This document shows positions 21,930-34,635 of a stretch of DNA of 64,000 nt, in pieces. The DNA comes from Galeruca laticollis. Lineage: Eukaryota > Arthropoda > Insecta > Coleoptera > Chrysomelidae. Under the pieces are notes generated by a model that was not told where the DNA came from, did not search any database, and saw nothing but the letters and a program-made list of their open reading frames with translations. A program made the position numbers and the translations under genes. How positions within the stretch are numbered: the stretch's first letter is position 1; each line of letters opens with the position of its first letter. The stretch spans positions 266,407,709 through 266,471,708 of the forward strand of contig OY998175.1 in NCBI GenBank assembly GCA_963921935.1, written 5' to 3'.

Positions 21930-24900
21930 AGCGTAACCACATTGAGGGCAGGTGGTACCACGAAAACATCCCCGGAAATGGCCCAAAGGGGCGTTTTGGA
22001 AAATGTAGCCACATGTCAGGATACTTTGAGGTCACCTACGTGTACAGAACTAGCGCGGAGTGGCTAAGCAATACGGTACCAACACTCAAGTCTCGAGAGA
22101 AACAGTGTTAAGGCACTAACAGGCGAGGACTTACCAAAACCAGTGACCTGCAACGTTTTTATTCCCTCGGAAAGGGAGAAATACTAACCGTTGAAAGAAT
22201 CGTCAATAATCTTCCGGTGGAGCCTGACTATAAGCCTGTGGAAGTCCTGTGATTCTGTCCAACTGAACAAAAGTCAACTCTGGACCGTCTCTATGGGTAA
22301 ACAGTCCCTTGAGAGCCTAGAAAAGCCAAACAGGGGCCCCTACTTTAGAAGGCGAAAGTTCAGAAGGAAGCAGGACAGAAAACCCAAGGAAAGGGTTTAG
22401 CAAATCATCGTGGAACCTAACGCCAGCACGTCAAAAGCGATATGTTACCGGTGAAGCAGAAAATAAAAGTTGACGCCGAGGTGCCCCCTACTCAAAGTGG
22501 CCTAAGTCCGCTGGATAGACATACCGTCTACCAGCGAAAGGTCGCTGCCATGGAACAGAAGAAGCCCTCACTGAGGAGGTGCTCTCCTAACCTCTCTCCA
22601 TAAATAACGGATACCATGTAGGTAGTTCAAGGTTTCTTCAGACATCCTGTGTGAAATATTCGAAAACAGGGCCTCGACATCGCCCTTATATAAGAACCGT
22701 GGCTAAACAACGGATCTATCAGCGGACTGAATCTGCCTGGAGGTAAGTTACTGTATCACACAGAAGTTAACAATCCAAGAGCCTGTTTGTTATACAATTG
22801 TAATAAAATCAGCTGTACACTAATCCCGAAGTCCTGCATCGACGACTTTGTTACATTACAATCAATGATAAGAACAGCAAGGGAAGGCACGAAGTCCTGG
22901 CTTGTCTGCTGTGTCCACCTCCTGGAGAAGGGAGGACCTGTTCCCCTCGACTAATGGTGGATACGGTGGCCTACTGCAGACGAGGACGATGACAAATAAT
23001 AATCGGAAGCAATGTAAACGCCCATCACATAATCTGGGGAAGCACTAATTCCAATGGAAGAGGTAAGTCCTTGCATGAATTTATTATGTGTGAAGGGTTA
23101 GAAATTGGTAATATACGCGCACAACCCACATTCGTGACGTCGGTCAGACAAGAGGACTTAGTCCTCACCACCTGCAGCTATGATGTCAGCGATCGTATTT
23201 CGAATTGGCATATCTCCGATCAACCATCATGTCCGCACCATCGCCACATAAGATTCGACATTACAACTTAGAAACTGGTTATCAAAAATTTCCGTGACCC
23301 AAGGAGGACAGACTAATAGGGCTACGAATCAGCCCTTGAGGAGTCTCTCAAGGGACGGGGGTGCGGCAACCATTTCCACAACTACCTGGCAGTAGAACAA
23401 TTAAGTGAGGCAATGGACTAACTATCAGGACAACTGTCCGGAACAATCAAGGCAACAAAGAAAGAAGATAGTTTGGTGGAACAATAACCTGGTGGGTCTG
23501 AGATCCGAGGTGAGAAGGCTATTCAAAAAAGTCAAAATAAACCAGTACTGGCATATATATAGGACAAAACTCACGCAGTACAATAAGGAGATATGCAAGG
23601 CAGACAGGAAATCATGGAAGCGTTTCTGTGAGGGGATGACAGAAACGCCGGTGTGTGCCAGGGTGAATAAATTAATTGCAAGGGAAAGTACTACGGGCGT
23701 TCTTGGCCTCCTAAAAAGATCGGAAGAGGCATATACGAGCACAAATTAGGATATTTTAGGACTGTTAATGAGTACCCACTTCCGAGGATCATCCATAATT
23801 GATTAATTGAGGCCGATAGAATAAGTCCAGAGGCTAAGAAGACCGCTATAGTTGGAATATAACAGGGGAATGAATTGGTAACATATGAGAGAATTAAATG
23901 GGTCTTAAGGGAGTTCCGACACTTTAAATCGCCAGGCCCAGTTGGAATTTACGCCTATAAAGTCTATAGACTCTGCACTGGACGATCTTAAGAGACTCCT
24001 GACAAAGAAAATTGATGTCATAGAGGTGGCTCTAGGTGTGATTCTGGATATAGAGGGAGCGTTCAGCAATGTTCCTATAACAGCACTAATGAATGCACTA
24101 ACGCGCAGGAACATTCCGTACACCATCTGTGACTGGATTGAGGCCAGCCTAAGACATAGGGTCATAATATCCATTGTTGTAGAAGGTGGAACGGGGCTGC
24201 CCACAGGGAGTTGTTCTATCGCCACTATAGTGGATGGTCCTAGTTGACGATCTATTGGCAAAAATGGCCAAGGAAAGATTTCACTGTATTGGCTATGCGG
24301 ATGACATATTGCTAGTAATCAGAGGCAGGAGCATAGAATATGTTTCAGATATAACGCAAATTGTACTGAACATAGTGGACAAATGGGGAAGGAGGAAAGC
24401 TATATTGGTTAATTCGCAGAAAACCGTTATTTTCCCTTTCAAGATAAAAATTACACAGAGAGGGCTTAGATGTCCCAATCATAAGAAAGTAGAAATTTGT
24501 TTCTCAAAAGAGGTTGAGTACCTGGGAGTTACTCTTTACCAAAAGCTGAGCTGGGGCCCACATCTCAACAAGGTGATTCAAAGGGCCAATATTTCTCTTG
24601 AGAGATGCAGGAAGCTTTGTGGAAAAAGCTGGAGTCTCAAACCTGAGATGAACTTGTGTCTGTATAAAATGGTAATAAGACCAATGATAACCTATGGTTT
24701 GGTTGCAAAGGCTGGTATGCATATGCATAACGGGGGCCATGAAAACAATCCCAACTGCAGCCCGAGAGGTGCTGCTTAATTGCACGCCTTTATATATTTA
24801 CATACGGGGAGAAATGAAGAGAGTATTTTACAGACTCAAACAAGGTCCCAAGCTTCAATTATAAAACATCAAAGGGTAATGAGCTGAAAAATGGAGGAGA

Positions 24901-25912
24901 TGGATCATGAGGTAATCTCCATATTTGAGATGCACTCAGACAAAACAATTCCTATTTTGATGTTCATCAGGCGCTTTCGGATTGCCATGACGAAAAGGAA
25001 AGTATGAAAAGAAGGCCATCCAATTGAAGCAGACCAAACGTGGTTCACTGATGGCTCCAAGACCAACAAGGAGGTCGATAGGTCGATATTACGCAGACAG
25101 ACCAAGGGTGAAGTATGATTAAACCTCGGATAGGACGCCACGTAATTATTGGCGAAAATCTCCGCATAATGCACCTGTGCCATGCTGATAAAACAAAAAG
25201 AAGTTAAGAGTAAAAACGTTGTTATTTACTCGGACAGCCAAGCGCCCCTAAAGGCAATCAGCTCCCAGAATATCAGCTCCAAACTGATCAGTGACTATAT
25301 ATACGCCCTTTAGGAAGTGAGCATGTCTCACAAACTCACCATGGCCTTGGTACCAAGCCATAGAGGCTACCTAGGAAACGAGGGGCCGATGACTTAGCCA
25401 ACGCAGGCTTGGCCACAAAAATGATAGGTCTAGAAGTATTCTGTGTGGTCTCAGTAAACCTCTTTAAATGAACATTAGACCTCCTAAGCCACACCGGAAG
25501 GGTTGTACGTACAGTTTTAGGTAAACTAACGTAGCATCGAAGACTCAACAAGCCCCTGGATAGAATAAGCTTTGTAGAAGGTTGCTTGTGCAGGTTCTGC
25601 CAGGAGGCGGAAGAAACTGCCGTACATGTATGGTGCCATTACGAAACACTATGCAGGCTTAGGTTTGCAAGGTTGGGAAAGGAAAATTCCAAACCCGCAA
25701 GCTATTTGGAGCGGCCAGTATCAAGGCTGTGGAATCTAGTCAAAAAGGACAGATGTAGACAGCATACTCTGAAGTCCGATAGGAGAAATCACACTAAATT
25801 CAATAGGGATGCAGTGGTGGAAGACGTTTCTATTACGGAGACGCAACCTGGTGTACACTGGTTAAAAGTGAACCGCTTTTCTGAAAAAATATTATTAACA
25901 AAGAGGTAGCAT
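21930..25912 (+). mobile_element. Loa-type (Jockey superfamily) LINE, decayed
   Basis: A GC-richer block than the surrounding DNA. It contains a degraded ORF1 region (about 21930-22600, no clear domain) and an ORF2 in the order endonuclease, reverse transcriptase, RNase H and cysteine motif, all on the plus strand. It is full of stops and frameshifts. No poly-A or target duplication was recognised after the coding end. Confidence 0.75.
22610..25910 (+). pseudogene. LINE ORF2 (endonuclease, RT, RNase H), Loa-like
   Basis: The apurinic endonuclease starts near 22640 with GLDIALI.EPWLNNGSISG and continues to NAHHIIWGSTNSNGRGKSLH (about 23007-23066), PTFVTSVRQEDLVLTTCSYD and HISDQPS..HHRHI. The linker block WWNNNLVGLRSEVRRLFKK (near 23480) and its KSWKRFCE segment are typical of Loa-clade elements. 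RT motif A reads VILDIEGAFSNV (about 24040), a broken motif B follows at GGTGLPTG, a frameshift comes near 24240, and YADD is intact at 24293-24304, then VEYLGVTLYQKLSWGPHL. An RNase H with VIYSDSQAPLKAI and ALVPSHRGYLGNEGADDLA (25215-25400) and a final CRFC-HVWC cysteine motif (about 25590-25636) follow. The domain order is complete but coding is broken many times. Confidence 0.8.
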
Positions 25913-26868
25913 CAAATTTAATACTGGGATACTACCTCATAACTAGTCTCAAAATGAAGAATAATGCAAAGATCATTTGGATACCTAGGGATACATTTCA
26001 TAATACGATTCCAATAATATAGTTCATATTACGGAATTTATATAAAGTAGGATGTATGCACCATGTACCCCTCAATCAAAACACAATATGAACTCATAAT
26101 GGAATCTGTAGATAGGCTACATATTAATGTACCAAAAGGTGGAGGTTTTCCAAAATTAAAACCTCTGAATGGCTTTCTAAGATCCAAATCAATTATTCAG
26201 AGCATTATAGCTCAATAACAAAGCCAATATATCTAAAATAAGGAAAAACATTTTCAAAATATTCACATGTTGCTTTTCTTTCAACAAAACACTAACAGTT
26301 GCCAGCAATTGCTTCTAATTTTGAATACAGTTCTCAAGAGCTGAGCAGCTTTCTTTCAGCAAACAGATGGATATTTCCTCCCTCAGATAATTCATAGGAA
26401 TTGTATTTAGTGGGTTGTCAAATAGAGCAAACGTGAGTTTTTTTTCACTTCTTAATCCATTAAAGTTGAACTGTGCTGGAGTATTGACATATATTTTTTA
26501 TTATTTCCTCCATTCTCAATATTATTTCCATTATTATTCAGTAATTTGAAGAAAAAGTATAAATTACTGAGCAACGAATAAAAATCACTTCCAAATTAGG
26601 TGAATTTAATTTCGAATTGGAATTTTGGAGCATATTTTGATAATATGGACAAGGGTTCAATGCGAATAAAATGATTTGATTATTATTTTTCAAGACAAGT
26701 ATTTTCACATTCTAACGAATATATACTTATTTCAACCTATTCGATCAGATTCAATCCTTCTCCAACAATCGAATTGAATCGGTCATTCCCATCACTTCAT
26801 TCGTATTGTATTTACCAGTTGGTAATTAATAAGTTTAAAATACAAATTCTACCTATGTTTCATACAAA

Positions 26869-26872
<4 letters not shown>
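25913..26872. other. AT-rich stretch, nothing seen
   Basis: No gene, repeat family or conserved motif is recognised. Confidence 0.5.

Positions 26873-26912
<40 letters not shown>
26873..26912. repeat. (TA)n microsatellite
   Basis: About 20 TA dinucleotides following ATATGTATATA. Confidence 0.9.
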
Positions 26913-26918
<6 letters not shown>

Positions 26919-28032
26919 TATTAATTTATTATGTTATTATTATATACGTAAGATTAACATAAATTTGTATGTCTTTAAATAAGTAAATCCCTGAAAAATA
27001 TATTTGGCTTTATACTCATATTGCGTTGCTTGCTTTTCGTCTATTGCGTCATAAGCTCCATTTTTGATTGATAATTTTATACTATAATTGAGTAACAATC
27101 CTTATATTTTAAAATACCTCTGGTTGTATGACACTGAATTTGAAGTTACTAAAAAGAGCTTAATTTTTAATCACACATTGCAAAGGTGAAAGTGATACTG
27201 CCGAAACAATAATGATAATACTGATAGAAATATATTTGTTACTTCTAAAAATTAATATCATAGCAACAGTACTGGGCAAAATGTGATCAATATTTTTTTG
27301 AATGACACTATTGACACAACAAATTGAGCTATTTAATTGTAATCGAGATTAGAACTTCTAATTCAGTTAGTGTGTATATGTTTGAAAACGTTATCAAACG
27401 AACGCTGGTCGTTCTACGAACAGAAAAACCACTATTTCCATGGCTATAAGTGGCTACAAATTAAGATTTAAATTTCCCTGAAAAACTTCAACGTGTTCCT
27501 AAATAATATGTGTGATAATATTTTGAATTACATAGAGATGTTAGTGAAACAAAATTCAATATTTTTCTCTGCCTAAGACTAGAAATGAAGTTTTTTCATC
27601 ATAGTTTGTTTGATAATGTTTTCAAACATATAGGGGCGTAAGTCGATCTTCAATTCCTTAGAAACACTTCGAAGTTTCTACTACTCATTTCATAAATCAA
27701 TAAAACTTTTGGTCAATTTTTTTATTGTGTATATATATAGGTTATCCATTAGTGCCTGGAAGTGCAATAATTTACTGAGGATTAAAAATACAAATAAATG
27801 TGCGCAAAATGGAATGTTTTATTTTTCACTTCCAATCGTGTGGGGCAAACGAACTGTTGTGCACTGATTGAAAACACTGTTATACTGAGATTTTTCTGTA
27901 ACTTTTAGTATAAATAACTATGTACATTATTCACAACTATGATGATTGTAGATATAAACATGTGTCACACATTTTTTATCCCTTTCACCAACTGTAACGA
28001 GTTTGAGAGTTTTCACTATTTTTGTCTAGCCG
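26913..28032. other. AT-rich stretch, nothing seen
   Basis: No recognisable gene or element. Confidence 0.5.
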
Positions 28033-28190
28033 GCATGGATTATTTAGAGAGTTTTGAATCCAATGATTCCATTAAAACATCTAATTAACTACTGGGGTTC
28101 TATCTAACGGGCATCGGCTATTCAGAGGGTTTTTAATCCAATTATTCCTCTCGGGATTCTAGTCGACTACTGAGTGTCTTGGCACTAAAA
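28033..28190. repeat. two direct copies of a ~77-bp unit
   Basis: GGCAT.G..TATT.AGAG..TTT..AATCCAAT.ATTCC recurs at about 28033 and 28110, each followed by a related ACTACTG block. The copies are diverged. The 113-codon minus-strand frame at 28208-28549 downstream resembles no family. Confidence 0.6.
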
Positions 28191-28629
28191 ATGAGAGTTC
28201 GGTAAAATTAACTACGTTGTTTTAGGCGTTCGGAGAATCTGATTGGGTTGGAGACGAACATACACGGGGAGGGAAGGAGTATATTGTAAAATAGATTGGT
28301 TGGAGAGAGTGCGAATTCATTCAAAGTTCGGAATTGAAATGAATGAGTATTCATTTTCTCAGGGAGAAAACTGGGTTTTCGAACAAAATGTTTTAAATAA
28401 AAGTTCGAGTGTTTGCGCTGATACACATTTCTAAAATATTTTGGGATATACTGTATGGTCAGCAAAAGCAAGACAACATGAAGATTACTTTTTTTTAATG
28501 GTACACCTGTATTTTTGTTTACCGTCGAATTCAGCGTCACATTATGCATCTAGCCCTATATTTTATTTTCTCATAAATTACGACGTTGCTAAGTTGAAGC
28601 GAAAAATATGAAGATTTGACGAAAATTAG

Positions 28630-28645
28630 TTAGGTTAGGTTAGGT
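28630..28645. repeat. short TTAGG run
   Basis: Three consecutive TTAGG units, the arthropod telomeric pentamer. The run is too short to mark a telomere. The rest of 28646-29220 shows nothing recognisable. Confidence 0.8.
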
Positions 28646-29220
28646 AAACGTTATCAGTGAACTGAACTTATTTGGTAGGTACGAAAGTAAAATCTGCCTG
28701 AAATGTCTGAATAGAGTAGAAGTTTCGGGTTTGCGGTTTCGGATAAGCGTTAATACAGGAGATTTCAATCAGGAAAATCTTAATTTTTTTTAATGGAACC
28801 CCGCAGTATATCATTTTTAGTATCTTGTAAAAATATTTTATATCTTCAAATTACATCCGCATAATGTACTCTCTAAAATTGATTGTTTTGAAGAAAATTG
28901 TATTTTTAGTTTATGATTTAAAAATATTCATGTTTTTAACAAGTTTGCTCTGAATGTGAAGTTTAAAATACTTCTATTTTACGTGACAAAATCAAACCAG
29001 TCATTTTCTACCTTCAAATACTACAGTTAAATGAATAGCGTATCTACAGAACTGAATTAAACAAAAATAACCTCACCAACAAATGAAATGAAAATATCCA
29101 TAGTTTTAAGAAGTAACCTGTGAATTTAATGTTTCCTTATTTTAAGTTTTAACAAGTAGGGAACATATGAATTGGACATTTTCGCATTTGAAGTTAGAGT
29201 GTTGTAAATATGTAACTATT

Positions 29221-29590
29221 AAGAACGAGAAAGCAATTAAAATAATGAATTTTCCGATAAAAGAATTGACAGATTTTGTATTGGGTGTCAGTGATAAAAA
29301 CTGTTCACTCACACAAGTGATTTACCAACAAAAATTTCCAGATTGAAGACAGCCAAGAAGAGAGACATTGGAAAATGTGCTTTAGCGATTTACTAGAACT
29401 GGCAATGTAATTTACGAAAAACGCGGAAAGTCGAAGACTGCAATGTCAAAGGACAACGCGATGACAGTAATGTTAAAAGTTGCGGAAGATCCTCATGTCT
29501 CGACACGGGAAATAACAAAATAAACAGATAGTCGTACTACTACTATTGGATGATCATTACGAAAAGCGGTTAACCTTCTGTGAGTGTAAG
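29221..29590 (+). pseudogene. DUF4817-like N-terminal fragment of a mariner-type transposase
   Basis: Starting near 29245 the frame reads FPIKELTDFVLGVSDKNCSL, TQVIYQQKFPD, then a stop, RQPRRETLENVL, a second stop and RFTRTGNVIYEKRGKSKT. It continues as LKVAEDPHVSTREITK before another stop. This is the helix-turn-helix region that starts insect mariner-type transposases with a DUF4817-like domain. The catalytic core does not follow. At least four in-frame stops show it is dead. It is a different subfamily from the element at 17973-20990. Confidence 0.7.
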
Positions 29591-29934
29591 AGTTTTGGCA
29601 TTTGCATTAGCAGAACGGCTACGGCTTGCCTAATGGATTTAAGAAGAGCAAGAAAACGGCTAGTGAAGTATCGCTGTATGCCTTTGTCAATTGACATTTG
29701 AATATTAAATTTCGATCCCCTGAGCCAACCTCTCTAGATAGGGCAATGGGTTTCAATAGGCCTTCAGTAGAAACATTTTTCTCACTGATTATTGAAATGA
29801 TGGAGAAACACAAAATTTCCCCTGTAACTATAGTTTGTTTTTCCAAGAGCTAGGGCGAAGCACGAACTGTTGGATGATGCACCCCCTGGTATACAATACA
29901 CCGTCTACAATTCCTAGACGTAAGTTTTATATCA

Positions 29935-30850
29935 CAGTTCAAAGGTCCAAGGATGGATGTAACAACACCCAGGAAGGCCTATCACCATTTCTCAAATAGG
30001 CAAACTTTACGGAAATGCCACTAGCGTCAAACCGCACTCAGCGGATTTAGAAAAACGGGGATACATCCCTTATATCCAGAGATCTTTCGAGATTGGTTAT
30101 TTGAACCGGTGGAGACTACAAATAGGCCCAATCAAGGCGGAAGAAATGATAACCAATTACCAGAGCCTAGAAACTCTGCACCTAAAATACCACCAAGGAC
30201 ACCACTGAGATACCACCGAGGATCTGACCAAGAAGTTTACCGAGATAACCACTGAGAAAGCCACCAAGCACAACACCGATTCCAACAGAGCAGTTTTATG
30301 CTAATTCGACTACTTCATGTTCCCATACCACCGAGAATTTCGTTATAACGTCACAACAAGTTGTTACAGTTCCTCATTATGAATTAAAATTAAATATTAA
30401 TGACATAAGAAGGAGTAAAACTGCAGTGTTAACTTTGACGCCATATTAAGGGGAACTAGAGGAATCAATTTCTAAGAGACTTCCTACAAAGAAGCCAGAG
30501 TTAAACTTAGGAGATACTGAAAAAACTGAATGAAAAAGGCAAAATAAATGATAATAAGATGACGACTAGAAAAGACGCGAGGGCAATGAATCCAAAGAAG
30601 AAAGAGTGAAGCAGTGCAGAAGAAACGAGCGTAAGAGACAAAAAACAAAATTTTATACCAAGGGTCAAAAAAATATAAAAATAAGGAAATCGAGAGACAG
30701 TAATGATTCAAGTTCACAAGATGAAAGCGAAGAAGCAGCCTGTATATTCTGCAGCAAACTTTATTCCAACTCTAAATCAGATTAAGTTGTGCGGAAGTGG
30801 GGGAAGACGAAGATGAAGTTTTCACCTGTGACTTCTGTCAGTAACATATT
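29935..30850 (+). pseudogene. pogo/Tigger-like DDE transposase, C-terminal part
   Basis: Near 29970 the frame reads HPGRPITISQIGKLYGNATS and then SADLEKRGYIPL, matching the end of the DDE domain in insect pogo/Tigger-type transposases, where an HPGR..TI block is followed by a helix ending in a G.(Y/F)P motif. A proline- and threonine-rich linker follows (RPNQGGRNDNQ, then PKIPPRTPLRYHRG). The end is a Lys/Glu-rich, acidic region (SDSNDSSSQDESEEAA) and a C-terminal zinc-finger-like start, CIFCSKLYSNSKSD (30740-30783), cut by a stop. Several frameshifts are needed to follow it. The catalytic residues lie upstream and are missing. Confidence 0.55.
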
Positions 30851-30989
30851 CAAATAATTTGTTTCGTTAACCTTTCGTTTTATATTGTTAGGAATAATAA
30901 TAATAATTTTCCTTTATGTACAATTTCCCAGTATGCAGAACGCAATGTCCACAGTCGACAACAGATTTATAATGTAGAAAAAGAAACAC

Positions 30990-31020
30990 CTGAAAATGGC
31001 AATACGTCGAAACGTAGTTT
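30990..31020 (+). ncRNA. weak hammerhead-like sequence near a Penelope RT fragment
   Basis: CUGAAAA (two changes allowed against CUGANGA including the free position), a GGC/GUC stem with a short loop, then GAAAC and a GUAGUUUG stretch. It lies about 240 bp left of a minus-strand Penelope fragment but on the opposite strand, so the link is uncertain. Confidence 0.25.
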
Positions 31021-31255
31021 GTTAAAATGAAATAAATGAGAAAGGAATGTAAGAATAGAAAAGACTCTCTTCATTTTTAACTATTAACTGTGTTGGCCGA
31101 TTACCAGGAATAAACTAAAACGAAAATTTATTTACAATGTTCTGTCACACTTACTGGGACTAAACGTTATGGAAACTATACAAGCTTGCGTATCCCGTTT
31201 AATCCGACTAGGTGAATAAAATGGAATATTTTCTACTTTTTTATTAATTCGTAAA

Positions 31256-31588
31256 TTAGATAGGGGATGTACGCTGTTGAGATGGAGTAGGAAGTAATTT
31301 TAAAGTCTCCCTTCCATGGGGCCAAATGACGAAAGTGTCATCAACATATCGTAACCAACAGGTTGGTCGGAAGAGAGGGGAAGATAGTGCTGGATTTTCG
31401 AAATGTTTCATCAAAATGTTGGCCAAAGCCGGAGAGATACGGTCCATGGGGACACCTTTCACTTGTCTATAGTAGTTACTTTGAAATATGGAAGTGTCCG
31501 ATAAACAGTATTTGATTAGTGAAAGGCAACCTGAGGTGATGTGGTGTTTAATAAATAAGATAGACAAAATTTCATCTTTGTGTACCAT
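31256..31588 (-). pseudogene. Penelope-like reverse transcriptase fragment
   Basis: On the minus strand the frame reads IKYCLSDTSIFQSNYYRQVKG and continues as VPMDRISPALANILMKHFE, then WLRYVDDTFVIWPHG. The first part corresponds to the loop before and including RT motif B (VPMGSPLSP in intact elements; here GSPL is altered), and YVDD is motif C with both Asp present. The YR.V.GVPM and WPHG arrangement is characteristic of Penelope-like elements. The fragment is cut on both sides. Its sequence differs clearly from the other Penelope pieces here, so it is a second family. Confidence 0.8.
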
Positions 31589-32704
31589 CCCTGAGTTATG
31601 AGTTGGCTGAAGATGACTGTGATGACAAAACTGAATTGGACTACTTACAAAATGACATAATGAATCAAAACAATAATAATTTAACTAACAATTTCATAGA
31701 TAACGTTTTATTTTCGAAAGAGACATTCTCTTTTTCTATCATATTTGTTTATTTTATGAAAATTGTACATTTTTTCGTAACATTATGTGAATCTAGGCAC
31801 TCATGGGTTTCAATCGGAAAAAACAAGCAGTAAATAATCTATTTTGAGTCGAACCATTATCATTCTCATAAAAATCAAATAATTATCACCATAATTACAT
31901 AAATATACAATATTTGAAGGTGTTTGTTTAGTATTTTTTGGGAATTTCATCTCAATTACTTATAATTTTTATTTATTATTGGAAGAGATCGTTCTAATTA
32001 TTACTTCCACAAAAATATTGTGGTTTAAATATCAAACAAGTTAATTTCGTATACGGTAATATTTCAAGGTGTGAATTTCTTCGTTTTTATATAATTCGAG
32101 ATAATTTTTGTATTTCAGATATTTTTGTGCACCATTACTGGTGGTATCAAAAATAATCTGTTTCACTGCAAATAGGCAAATAAATATTTTGAGCTGCTCA
32201 TTGTAAAACAATAATCTAGAATAAACGTTAATAATTGGACAATGGTCAGGTTATAAGTACGTTCTATATTATTTAAAATTTAAGTATTAATTGGTAAAGT
32301 TATTTTTTCATGAGGTCTCGAACGAATTAAGTAGAGTTAATTAATACAAATCCAGACAAAATTGACAACAATGTGAACCTACATAATTCAATTCAAATTT
32401 TATATAGATAAAAATAAAAAAATTCATGAATGACAGATTTTGAATTTTTGTGTGATTGAAAAACTGTACATGAAGCTGAAAAAGCTACTCCCACATTTTT
32501 TCCTGCGGGTCATAGTTCCCAATACATTTCTATGTCAAATATCACAAACATAAATATCCATGGTTTGGTTCCAAATGTGGCTAACTACAAATATACGATT
32601 TTTGAGCTATTATCTACTCAGTCCGCTTAAAAATAAAGGTTTCAAAGGTTTCCGATAATTCCAAAAATAATCTTATCCAAAAATTTCAATTTGGCACCAG
32701 AATC
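31589..32704. other. AT-rich stretch, nothing seen
   Basis: No recognisable element. The 76-codon plus-strand frame at 31603-31833 is low complexity. Confidence 0.5.
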
Positions 32705-32705
32705 A

Positions 32706-32757
<52 letters not shown>
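32705..32757. repeat. (TA)n microsatellite
   Basis: About 26 uninterrupted TA dinucleotides. Confidence 0.95.
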
Positions 32758-32759
<2 letters not shown>

Positions 32760-33559
32760 GATCTACTCCTAAAATATTTCCATTAGTTCCATTTATATTC
32801 AAAATCATACGGCTAGTTGTGGCACCGTGGAAACTTACTTTTGCTGCTTCCATATGTGTCCAAATCACATAGCCTTTTCTACAACTAAATAATTTATGTG
32901 AAATTTTCGTGCGTTTGGCAGTTAGCTACATTTACGTACAAGTCAGCTGATTAATATACTTCTTTAGTTTGATTTTAATAACAGTAGTAGTTTGACTAGC
33001 ATTGAATGTGTATCATTTCTGTTATTAAAAAGTAAAAATACATCGTTTTTCTCTCAAAATGTACTCCAGAGGCAAAAAAATAGCGCCCTGCTGCTCCAAT
33101 GAAATATCGTTACAACGCACAGGTTTTCCTGCTGCCAATAAAAATTCACAACAGATTAATGGTAGGTTCCTAGCTCCATATTCTCCCTAAATTGTGTTCA
33201 CATAGCAAAATAACAAACCCGATACGATATAATATGAAAATGTACTAAATAATTTTATGTTTTGATAATAAATTCTGGGAATCCGTATATCAACGCAAAA
33301 GGAAATCACGCTCCAGGCAGAGCCTTAGGTGAACCATGCAATAACTCTTATAGGTAAGGATAAGATTAAAGCTTTTGTTAACTTAGACTTTACAATTTTT
33401 ATTTTTATTTCAGGATTGAATGCAGAACTTAGTTAGGGAGAAAGGACTAACATTTAAACATAATTCTAATATCTTTAAAATATTGACAGCAACGAGAGTT
33501 CCTTAATAATTTGGTAGAGGTTGCTGATTCTGCAAATCTATTGGAAAGCATAATGAAAT

Positions 33560-34635
33560 CAACTCTCCCTTACTTCGTGGAATCTTCTCATATTACTGTT
33601 TTAAATGAAACTTACTGTTACTCGGTAAGTCCACAATGTATTGAAAAAATGTTAAAAATTCTAAGAAATTTGACAATTGTATCGATATTAAATATCATAG
33701 TCAGAATGACAGAAGTTACATTTCATTTGATGCCTACCTGATGTTTATTAATTATTTTTAACTAGACCAAGAAGTGACCTACCTTATGATTGACTTAATA
33801 TATGTTAATGGAAAAAACAAGAAGATATGATATAACAAATATTAAAGCTTAGATATTATTGGCCGTATGGTGATATCCTGGATATCTTTTTGCCAATTAA
33901 GATCAGTATATCTGTGCAATGATATAGAAAACCAGGAAGACTATATCTGCTGATGTTTACAATTATCACTTAAGAAGACAGTTTAATAGTAAAGGACTAC
34001 TTAGATTTATCTGTTCATAGACGACTTCTTATTGTGGGTTTCTCGAGTGTCTTATCATTTCCAATTATTCAAGGAAATCCAGTTCTTGTTTCCTATCATA
34101 AATATGTACTATTTCTAGTTTTGTCTTAGGTGTCAATAAATGATTGGTGTCAAGTAGATGTTTTGCGTAGTGGGATTTATCTGGTTGTTTAAATCTGTAT
34201 GCTCTTAAGTGTTCACTGTATCAGATTTCAAAATTTCTAAGAATTTGACTCAAATATACAGCTTTACATTCTGGACATTTAAGTTTATATATACCAGACT
34301 TCTTTAATGGGGATATTTCTGTTTTTAGATTCAACAATTTTATAATCAAGGTAATTTCTGCTTCAAAAGAAATTGTTGTATTTGTTGCTAAAGATATTAT
34401 CTTCGAAATATCAATAGAAATATTTCCTGCATATGTGATGATTTTATAATTTTTTATTTCTTCAGTTTGCTTAGGAAATATTAGTTTTCCTCTTTTCCTC
34501 TTTTTATTGATTAGTTTATTTACCATATTTAATGGATAACCGTTGGATGTTGCTATTTGTTTAATTGTATTAATTTCTCTATCAAAATTACAGTTGTTCA
34601 TAGGAACTGAAAATGCTCTATTATATATCATATAT
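33560..34635 (-). pseudogene. Penelope-like element, linker, GIY-YIG endonuclease and 3' tail
   Basis: On the minus strand, from 34631: AFSVPMNNCNFDREINTIKQ, the segment after the RT domain; a basic stretch (NKKRKRGK); then the start of the GIY-YIG-type endonuclease, SGIYKLKCPECKAVYLSQ. After a frameshift the endonuclease continues to about 34020 with HLRAYRFKQPDKSHYAKHLL and KLEIVHIYDRKQELDFLE. A 3' tail of about 450 bases follows, shared with 14475-14875 and 42100-42360, ending near 33560 in a block shared with the fold-back insert. The copy starts abruptly at 34635, where a plus-strand piece begins head-to-head. The RT catalytic part is absent, so it is a 5'-truncated dead copy. Confidence 0.8.
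33672..33704 (-). ncRNA. degenerate hammerhead-like core in the Penelope tail
   Basis: Read on the minus strand CUGACUA (33704-33698), a UGAUAUU..AAUAUC stem region, GAUAC in place of GAAAC, then AAUU and GUC. Two core changes suggest it is inactive. It lies on the same strand and 3' of the element's coding region. Confidence 0.4.

Noticed and set aside
28208..28549. 113-codon minus-strand ORF
   Set aside because: No conserved motif and no splice or promoter support; T-rich composition makes long minus-strand frames easy.
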